64,000 bases of DNA, taken from positions 434,001-498,000 of the forward strand of contig JAADJZ010000022.1 of NCBI GenBank assembly GCA_011032825.1. Direction: 5' to 3'. The stretch is from Massariosphaeria phaeospora (lineage: Eukaryota; Ascomycota; Dothideomycetes; Pleosporales). The translations under genes were made by a program, and so were the position numbers. The notes beneath the pieces are model-generated. The model was not told the DNA's origin and did no database searches. It worked only from the letters and a program-made list of their open reading frames with translations. Positions 56,344-64,000 of the stretch are shown one piece after another (the stretch's first letter is position 1; every line of letters starts with the position of its first letter).

Positions 56344-58501
56344 ATGAAAGCTGCAGCGTCTTCGGGTCTACTGACCCTCGCGCTCTCAGGGAGCACATCA
56401 GCTCTAATTGGTTATGGGATTCCCAGTAAGTCCGGGCGCCATCTGACAATTGACCACTGGTGAAGAGTCTAATAGGGAGTAGTGTACAAACCGAACTGTG
56501 CGTTTGCATGTCGCTCTCTGTTCGCGAGCGCTATGCTAGAATGCTCCGCACACGATCATGTAGCAGGAGCTCACAGTCACGGGGCGGGACCTACGTCTCC
56601 TGAATGTCGGGCCGGGGACACACCATGGCTTACTACGCTCGCTTACTGCATCAAGTCCACCTGTATCGACGTTGCGCCTTTCAGACTCGAAGCCTATTGG
56701 GCGGAGCAGTGTACGGGAGATGCTGCCGTCCAGCCCAAATGGACGTATCAAGAGACTTTGACCGAGCTCGAGAAGGTGCCGAGGCCTTCAGCACAGCTGG
56801 GTGAGGAGGAAATGCTGGAGTTCACAGCGCTTTATGACGAGGAGACGTGGGAGAGTTATCGTGGGACACTGTTCCACTTTGAGTATGCGGAAACCATGCA
56901 TTCGCGATATGGGTAGGTTGCACAAATATGCAGCTGTACGACTACAACTAACAAGTGCACATAGCATCATTCTTCTGGTAGTCGGATTCGGCAGCCCGAT
57001 CTTCTTCAGCTTTCTAAGCTATCTATCTTATATGTCGAGTCTGATTGACAAACTCAAACCGCGTTTTGTCTACCCTTCGCTCATCGGGACATATCACGTT
57101 CGCGCTCTCCCGTTCGCGCTTGGAAATGCACCCACTACAGGCCAGACGGTATACATCGTCATGTTCCTCATACTGAACGTCATCCTGACTGCTGCCGGGT
57201 ACCGCTCCTATCAACCGAACATGTTCTTTGAGAACACCTGGCAAGAGATCATGGGCTATACTTCAGCGCGGACAGGTGTACTTGCATTCGCACTCGCCCC
57301 GCTTGTGGTTCTCCTTTCCGGCCGCAACAACGTCCTGCTATGGCTGACGAACTGGAGCCACTCTACCTACATGCTCCTGCACCGCTGGGTAGCCCGGATC
57401 TTCACGCTCCAAGTCATCCTGCACTCGCTCCTGGAGTTGGTCCTGTACCAAAAAACCGGCGAACTCGCTACTGAGCAAGTAGCTCCGTATTGGATCTGGG
57501 GCATCGTAGCCACCATCGCATGTGTCATCATGGTGGTAGTCTCCTCCCTCTTCTTCCGCCGCCTCAGCTACGAGCTCTTCCTCATCATCCACATCATCCT
57601 AGCGGTCTTTGTCATCGCGGGCTCGTGGTACCATGTTGAGCTACTCTTCACGCGGAAATGGGGCTACGAGTTCTGGATCTACGCTGTGTGCGCAGTGTGG
57701 TTTTCGGACCGCTTGATGCGCGTCGGCAGGATTCTGAAGAACGGGATCCGCAAAGCCGAAGTCACAGAGATCGGCGAGGACATCGTGAGAGTGGATATCA
57801 AGGACGTCAGATGGGATGCGCAGCCTGGCAAGCACACCTACGCCTACTTCCCCGCATTGAACCCGCTGCGGCCGTGGGAAAACCACCCCTTCTCCATCAT
57901 CCCCACCGCGCTCCTATCGTCCCGCGGCCACAGCATCTCCTCAACCGAATCCCAGCACTCAGCCTCGGACATCGAGAAAACGGGCGCTTCGGCAACAGTC
58001 ACATCGCGCGGCACAACCACGAGCACATCCGGCATATCCCTCTACGTGCGCAAATCCACCGGCCTCACTAAAGCTCTGACCTCGCACGCCGCGCTCCCCA
58101 CCCTCCTCGACGGGCCCTACCCCAACACCTCCACCGCCGCCGTCCTGAAAACCGACCGTCTGGTCCTCATTGCCGGCGGCATCGGCATCACCGCCATCCT
58201 GCCCTTCATCGCGCACCATCCGAACGTGAAACTGCACTGGAGCGTCAAGGCTTCGGCGCAGGGGCTTGTAGACGATTTAGATGCGGTGCTGCGCGGCGTC
58301 AGGGAGAAGCAGGTTGTGGTCGGCCAGCGGTTGAGCGTGGAAGCGGTGCTGGAGAGGGAGGAGGCGGAGGGGTGGAAGAGGATTGGGGTGGTGGTGTGTG
58401 GGCCGGGGGGTCTGTGTGATGATGTGAGGAGTGGGGTTGCGAGAAGGGGGCGAGAGGGGAATGTGGTCTGGGAGTTGGACGTGGAGGCTTTCTCGTGGTA
58501 G
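56344..58501 (+). CDS. Ferric/cupric reductase-like transmembrane protein (FRE family)
   Basis: Three exons (56344-56425, 56483-56912, 56965-58501) give 682 residues. Signal peptide (MKAAASSGLLTLALSGSTSA), then an extracellular Cys-containing domain (YKPNCAFACRSLFASAMLEC), then about seven spans with the heme-binding His pairs (MLLHRWVARIFTLQVILHSL and FLIIHIILAVFVIAGSWYH). The C-terminal cytosolic half has the FAD motif HPFSIIP, the NADPH motif LVLIAGGIGITAILPF and CGPGGLCDD. It moves electrons from NADPH across the plasma membrane to ferric or cupric ions. FAD and NADPH motifs appear intact. A Ser/Thr-rich insertion separates the FAD and NAD parts. A link to a metal-binding cluster product is possible but not shown. 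Confidence 0.92.
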
Positions 58502-59425
58502 GCTGCATGTTGGTTTGGTGATTCGCTTTGGATTTGCGCAGTTTATTATACAAGCTATCTCCACCTTTCTGTCAACTCGGATGTGATGTTAAGGCGTTGG
58601 GGATGAAGTGCACAGCAGTGGTACTTCCGCGGCACTCTTGGCACCGCCCCGGCACTTCCGCCGCTAGCCACATGGCGGATTCCGCTCTTTCACCCATCAC
58701 TTGTTTTCCCCCTCCATCTCCCACGGTACGAGTGAAAGGTCCAGCTACCATCCCGTCTCTATACGGTAGCCAGTGTCGCCACACCCTCGTGACTTATTTC
58801 TAACATATTCATTGTTGCCGCCCGCATCCTGCGGCTCCACCCTTGCACCTCGACTAGCTCTAGAAGGCCTTCCAGAAGCTCGCAGGAAGTCCAGATGCAG
58901 ATGTAGCTAAAAAGCTGCATCCTCGCAAGACGTCGACGCCGGTCCACGCGCTCCGGCGCCCGTCACCACACCCACGTGCCCACCAGAAATTCCCCGCCTG
59001 TCACCAACCATCGCAAACCCCCTCACTTCTCGCATCCATCCAACCCAATTTCCACCCGTGACGCGAGCATCTCCTGCTCGGTTCTCTGTTATTCAGCCGT
59101 CTCTCAATTTATCTGGCTTGGCATATGCGAGATGCAGACGAGAGAAGCTTTGAGCAGGTTTTGAATGGATGCTTGGCGGCTGCAGGGCCTTGGGTATGCA
59201 GGGTGTTAACGGGGAAGCGGGAGGCCTGGCGAGAACGTGTATTGTAAGATTTAATTTAATTTTTATTTTCTTGCGGAGGAGGGGTATTGGGTTTTTCGTG
59301 AGAAGAAGAGGGATCGGATGTGATCTGAGCTGAGCTGGATTTGATGGGAACTTCACGTTTGGGATTTGAGAATTGGGCAATTGAAGTTGGAATTGTCGAC
59401 TTGGGTTTGCAGGCGCAGGACATAC
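58502..59425. other. Intergenic, 0.92 kb
   Basis: 3' flank of the reductase and promoter of the transporter. An AT-rich stretch (ATTTAATTTAATTTTTATTTTC) lies near 59250. No gene supported. Confidence 0.4.
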
Positions 59426-61357
59426 ATGATGGCGCTGGAAGAGTGAAGACCCCCTCCCGGCTGATCTTTTGCAACGCGTCGCTGGTGCATGGTTACTGAC
59501 GATTGCTAGAAAGCTCGCGGATACATCTACAATCGAACCCGTGTCGCCGTCGACCAGCTCCGCCGACCTGCCGCGCCCAGCGACCGACGCTGAGATCTCA
59601 GCCCTCCCCCATGTCGTCGACCACATCCCCTTCGCCGCGTGGGCAGTCATCTTCGCCGGCGCCTTCGAGCGCTTCACGTACTTCGGCCTCATCGCGCCCT
59701 GGCAGAACTACATGCAGAACCCACGGCCAGCGTCCCCAGCTAGCCAAACCCAAAACCCCCACGACGACGCCGCGCTGCCCGGCGCGCTCGGCCTCGGCCA
59801 GGCGACGGCAACAAATATCTCCAACGCTTTCTTCCTGTGCTCGTTCCTGACGCCGATGCTGTTCGCTGTGGTGAGCGATACGCGGCTCGGGCGGTACAAG
59901 ACGTTGATGTTGGGGCTGGCGTGCTATTTGACGGGGTGTGTGGTGCTGGTGGGGACGAGCTCGGAGGGCGGGCTGGATAGAGGGGCCGGGGTGCCGGGGC
60001 TGGGGGTCAGTATGGTGTTTGTGGCGCTGGGGGCGGGCTGCGTTAAGGCGGTGTATGTGCCGTTTCTGGGGGATCAGTTGAATGGGGAGAGGGAGCGCGT
60101 GGAGGTGAGGAAGGGGCGCGAGGTGGTGGTCAGTCGGGAGCGGACGCTGCAGTTCGTGTATAACGCGTACTATTGGTCAGTACCCCCTTCGGCGTGCCAT
60201 GGAGGAGTCGGAGCATTGATATGGATTGATGCTGATGAGAGACAGGTTCACGAACATCGCGAGTTTGTCCGCGGTCCCGGTCACGTACATGGAGCGCGAA
60301 TTTGGCTTCTGGCAGGCCTATCTCCTAACCACCGTGGCGCTGGCAGTAGGAATCGCATTATTTGCCGCGCTGTCCCCGAAGTTCGTCAGGATCGAGCCGC
60401 AGGGCAACGTGTTGCCAGACGCCATAAAGACGCTGACGTGCGCGGCGAAAAACGGATTCAAGCTCGACAACGCGAAGGCGTCGTACCAGGAAGCGAGGCA
60501 CGGCCGCATGGTTCCGTGGAGCGATGGCTTCGTCGAGGAGATCAAAAAGGGGCTGGTCGCATGCCGCGTCATGTGAGTCTTCCGACATTTAGGCTTTTCA
60601 TGAATATGGATGGATGAATGGATGGCTAACTGGACATAGCTTCTCGCTGCTGGTCTTCTACCTCGTCATCTCGCAGATCTACAACAACTTCGTCTCGCAA
60701 GCCGGCTCCATGCAGCTATCCGGCATCCCCAACGATCTCGCGCAAGCCTTCTCCGGCGTCGCATGCATCATCTTTGGGCCGCTGCTGCAAGGACTCTACT
60801 CTCTCCTAGCGAAACACCGGATTCGATTCGGGCCCATGGCGCGTCTCACAACTGCCTTTGTGTTCTGCGGGCTGTCAATGGCGTATGCAGCGATAGTGCA
60901 GCACCTCATCTACTCAGCTGGGCCGTGCTACGACCGCCCGTTCCAGTGCGCCGGATCCGCGGGCGGCAAGGAGCCGAATCGAGTGTCGATCTGGGTGCAA
61001 ATCCCGGTCTACTTCCTGCTTGCGATTGGCGAGATTCTCGGATTCGTGACTGCATTCGAGTATGCGTATAGCAAGGCGCCGAAGGAGATGAAGGCCGTCG
61101 TGATGGCCTTTTCGCAGTTGACGGCTGGTCTGGCTAGTGTGCTGGGCATGGCGATTAGTCCTGCAGCGAAAGATCCGAATATGGTCATCATGTATGGTGT
61201 GCTGGCTGGCTGCATGGGAGCAACAGCTGGTTTGTTTTGGTGGACGTTCGGAGAGTTGGATCTGAGAGATCGCGAATTAAACCAACTTGTTGGGGTGGAC
61301 GGAGGAGAGAACGGAATTGACAGAGATGGACGTGACGAAGGTATATCGAGAAGTTGA
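59426..61357 (+). CDS. POT/PTR2-family peptide transporter
   Basis: Four exons (59426-59442, 59510-60175, 60246-60572, 60640-61357) give 575 residues. The tiny first exon (MMALEE) is joined by a 67-nt intron with a TACTGAC branch site; without it the frame has no ATG. Signature segments: AFERFTYFGLIAPWQNYMQN, NISNAFFLCSFLTPMLF, SDTRLGRYKTLMLGLACYLT, VQIPVYFLLAIGEILGFVTA and FEYAYSKAPKEMKAVVMAF. It takes up di- and tripeptides with protons at the plasma membrane. The usual E-x-x-E-R of span 1 reads G-x-x-E-R here, so proton coupling may differ. In the proposed cluster it could move a peptide-like product. Confidence 0.9.
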
Positions 61358-61718
61358 TGGATTGGTAGATAGATACGATCTTTAATACATAAGAAAATTT
61401 GATGTATTGCTCAGTGATGCATGTAAGGGGGTTGTGTGATGTGAAGGTGCGGCCTGGCTGTGCACCTCGTGCTGGAACTTCATGATGATGCGACGCGAGT
61501 ATCAAAAAAACCAGCACCACAACGAAAACGATTGACAATTCGGGGCAGAAACAGATCCAAGACGGAAAATTACCTCAAAATCACGCAATTAGAGCGCTTC
61601 TGTAATTTGCACGTGCGACTCCAGTCCGCGAACCGGACCCGTAGTATATAACGCGAGGCTCCCGCTCAACCCGATTTGCGGCCAGGTTCAATCATCAAAC
61701 ATCCCCCACCCACACGCA
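61358..61718. promoter_or_regulatory. Intergenic / promoter of the methyltransferase gene
   Basis: 361 bp between co-directional genes, with a TATA box near its end and otherwise no recognised element. Confidence 0.45.
61645..61651 (+). promoter_or_regulatory. TATA box of the methyltransferase gene
   Basis: TATATAA lies 68 bp before the ATG at 61719, at a normal distance. Confidence 0.55.
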
Positions 61719-62489
61719 ATGGCAATCGATCCATCCGACCCTTCGAAGCACGCGGACTCGCAATACACGAACACGAGTGCCCGACTTGCCGCGCGGTTGG
61801 CAATCCACACATGGAATACCCACTCGCAAGGATGGTTCGCCTGGGCCGGTGACCGAGTCCCGAAAGAAGGCGACATCCTGGAAGTTGGGGCTGGAACAGG
61901 GCAGTTATGGCGGGACACAGACGTTACGTCGGGTACGCGGCTCACGTTGACGGATTTCTCGCCTGCAATGTGCGATGAACTGCGCAAGATACCTGGAGCC
62001 AAGGTCGAACAGACGGGCGCGGAGAAACTGCCTTTCGTGGACGAGAGTTTCGATACGGTGGTCGCGAACCACATGCTCTATCATGTTGATTCTCCCGATG
62101 CGGCGTTGAAAGAGTTCCACCGTGTCTTGAAACCTCGGGGGACGGCCGTGATAGCACTAAACGGGATGGACCATCTTGACGAGCTGCTGGGCCTTGGCGA
62201 GAAGGTGGGACGACCCAGCACGATTCGGAATCAGGCCCGGATCACGGCGGAAAATGCGCAGTCGTATATCGCGAAGTATTTCCAGGACGTCAAGAGCGAG
62301 AGATTTCCGGGGGCGTTCGAGGTCGGGACCGTGCAGCCGGTAGTAGACTATCTGGGGAGTCTGGGAGACGAAGGGTTGACAAAGGAGCAGGAAGGGGTCG
62401 TGAGGGATGTCGTTGGCGCTGCGATTGAGAGAGACGGCGTGTTTCGGGTAAAGAAGAACATGGTCATCTTCACTGCAAGGAAAGTATAA
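61719..62489 (+). CDS. Class I SAM-dependent methyltransferase
   Basis: Single exon, 256 residues. SAM-binding motif I is ILEVGAGTGQL; the acidic end of strand 2 is LTLTDFSPAMC; motif III/IV is FDTVVANHMLYHVDSPDAAL; then FHRVLKPRGTAVIALNG. These are Methyltransf_11-type features. There is no targeting signal, so it is probably cytosolic. Its substrate could be a small molecule O-, N- or S-nucleophile; none can be assigned. It is the last cluster-like gene on this strand, ending only 36 bp from the convergent receptor gene. Confidence 0.88.
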   Translation: MAIDPSDPSKHADSQYTNTSARLAARLAIHTWNTHSQGWFAWAGDRVPKEGDILEVGAGTGQLWRDTDVTSGTRLTLTDFSPAMCDELRKIPGAKVEQTGAEKLPFVDESFDTVVANHMLYHVDSPDAALKEFHRVLKPRGTAVIALNGMDHLDELLGLGEKVGRPSTIRNQARITAENAQSYIAKYFQDVKSERFPGAFEVGTVQPVVDYLGSLGDEGLTKEQEGVVRDVVGAAIERDGVFRVKKNMVIFTARKV

Positions 62490-62525
62490 AAATGATAGAT
62501 GTAACACATACTCAAATTAACTCCC

Positions 62526-64000
62526 TTACACGTCCATATGATGTTGCGTATCTCTTTTGTAGGCGGCAAAATGTGCCGGCTCTAATGTTGGAAGCTCTTG
62601 AAGTTGTACGGGGCAGATCATTGAGTGGACAGTCGTCAAAGGGGTGTCGATTGGATACATTCGGTCTGTAGATCGAAGTACGTCCCGAGGAGCTACTACT
62701 ATGCGCTCGTTACCAGTGTGAGTTCGAGTGCTTGGCCGAGACGGAAGGCGAGTGGAAGTCAGCTGTCTGTGGTAAAGAAGCACTTTGCGAATGATCATCT
62801 GGTATATCGAATTGGAGTTTCGAAAGCCGTGCGATGCTGCTGGGACACAGGCGCAAACCACTCCAGTGGATATCTCGGACAGACTGTAGGTATGTTAAGC
62901 GCAATGCAACTGTCTGAGAGTCAGGGGGACTTACACTGCGATGTTTACCGGTACGCTATCCCAGTATATATCGGCACTGCCCCTTAAGTTGTGTGTGAAA
63001 TAAACACCAAATGCCGAGTCGATGATGGCTCTACGAGATGTCAGCATGTTCACGGAAAGTTGTCAAAGCTCGTTGGATTGAGAACTTACAGAAAACCCGT
63101 AGCGAAGAGCAACAGGATCCCGATCTTTCTAGACGTCGGCATATTCTTGATCCCCATAATGACTATTATGGGGATCAAGAATATGACCACATCAATAATG
63201 AGGCCCACATAAATGGCACGACTCTCGACCTCTATAAGATGTGTTTGCCATACACCTCTCCGGTAAGGGTTTGCAATAACAAAGTTGAATATGCCGATAG
63301 CAATGTGACTTATCGCAATAAAAACCAGACTAATCCAGCATGCTAGTCGGACCCAGTGAATGGCACCGAAAATTTGGAGGTACAGTATGAAGAACGTCGC
63401 TTTTAGAAAGAGCAAGGCCCAGGAAAGCAGGATATGAGACATGTAGTATATCTAGATTGTAAGTTAGTCGTCTGCAGCTAGAAGTAGCTAATGAGACCGC
63501 CATGACAGGCTTCGTTACCAATGCGAGGCTTGTCTATTACACACCCGCACTTTTACTAGCTTTATGCACAGTGGCTCTGTAAAAGTGTCGGTGAAACGTT
63601 TAGATATTGAGCAGCCTTTATAGGCTTGCGTGCGCAGTTCTCGATCGGCAACGAGTTCTCTCGAGGCGCTAGGAAGAACTTACTGCAAGGATGTCGGGGT
63701 CAAAAGACTGTATGATACTTATGTCCCAGAGATGACGACCCAGGGATAACTCTTTGACGCCTAGGACTGATATCAGCCGAGGGGTAACGTTGGAATAGAC
63801 ACGGAGTGCTTACCGTAAATTTGTACAGCGTACATAAATATGCCCAGTAGCTATTAATAGTGAGTACTTGAATCTGTGCAGGTACGAGACAGCTTACCAT
63901 GGCTATAGAGAGAGTCGCTTCACTTAGTGTCAGCATGGCACGAATAATCTGTTGAACAAGAGCTTACCATCATCCCAGGTCCAGCACCTCATCAATCTCG
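62526..64000 (-). CDS. PTH11-like rhodopsin-domain membrane protein (5' part beyond or unresolved at window edge)
   Basis: Resolved exons from the 3' end are 62526-62883, 62935-63030, 63090-63451 and 63684-63760, joined in phase. They encode GVKELSLGRHLWDISII, then YYMSHILLSWALLFLKATFF, ILYLQIFGAIHWVRLACWIS, then VIFLIPIIVIMGIKN and EISTGVVCACVPAASHGFRN. These are the middle and C-terminal spans of the fungal rhodopsin-like domain. Further exons are visible up to about 63936 (MLTLSEATLSIAM, YWAYLCTLYKFT) and a WTWDD-like end near 63980. Their phases did not resolve, so the gene may be damaged or cut by the window end. The fourth resolved block contains a perfect inverted repeat. A second family member lies at 45529. 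Confidence 0.75.
63141..63184. repeat. Perfect 20-bp inverted repeat with 4-nt spacer inside a coding exon
   Basis: ATATTCTTGATCCCCATAAT, then GACT, then its exact reverse complement. It lies in the exon for a membrane span of the PTH11-like gene. Because of the symmetry both strands encode almost the same peptide (IFLIPI..IMGIKN). Confidence 0.92.

Noticed and set aside
63141..63184. The 20-bp inverted repeat as a transcription terminator or mobile-element end
   Set aside because: It sits inside a conserved coding exon, has no target-site duplication or T-run, and the coding sequence continues on both sides.
1..64000. tRNA genes, rRNA, transposons or RIP-mutated repeats
   Set aside because: Scanning by eye found no T-loop plus acceptor-stem pattern, no transposase or reverse transcriptase motifs, and no long AT-rich TpA-biased blocks. 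A tRNAscan and repeat search would be decisive.

Overview
The window is nuclear DNA from a filamentous ascomycete (Pezizomycotina). A Dothideomycete is my best guess, but that is not proven. The signs are split genes with 45-90 nt introns (GTAAGT-type donors, CTAAC-type branch sites), PTH11-like rhodopsin-domain receptors, a pre-pro-deuterolysin, fungal TOM22 and TOM40, IRS4, DNA ligase IV, and secondary-metabolism P450 and MFS genes. No tRNA, rRNA, CRISPR array or transposon was recognised.

Region 1 (0.2-19.9 kb) is mostly housekeeping: a broken valyl-tRNA synthetase copy, a helix-turn-helix repeat protein with an interrupted N-terminus, a long coiled-coil protein, a PFKFB-type enzyme whose phosphatase site has lost its key His, TOM40 and TOM22 side by side (tail to tail), an F-box-like protein, two small unknown proteins and a multipass membrane protein.

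Region 2 (21.1-33.7 kb) holds a secreted deuterolysin (M35), a membrane-anchored protein resembling the deuterolysin propeptide alone, an IMP1-type mitochondrial inner-membrane peptidase, a JMJD7-like JmjC protein, and the divergent pair IRS4 / DNA ligase IV.

Region 3 (34.8-38.5 kb) has a RING protein with a short tandem-repeat coiled coil, and an unusual fusion of a STAND/NLR-type N-terminal domain to a degenerate heterotrimeric G-alpha.

Region 4 (39.3-64 kb) looks like an undescribed biosynthetic gene cluster without a PKS or NRPS. In order it has an MFS exporter, a CYP7/8-like P450, a PTH11-like receptor, a second P450, a cysteine-synthase-fold PLP enzyme fused to rhodanese, an ATP-grasp ligase divergent from it, a ferric-reductase-like protein, a POT/PTR2 peptide transporter, a SAM methyltransferase and a second PTH11-like receptor (cut by the window edge). 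A simple reading is that the PLP enzyme makes a non-protein amino acid, the ATP-grasp ligase couples it, and the P450s and methyltransferase tailor the product. Transporters would move it, and the reductase hints at a metal-related role. This scheme is inference.

Exon boundaries were worked out by hand from splice signals, reading phase and family resemblance, and may be off by a few bases.
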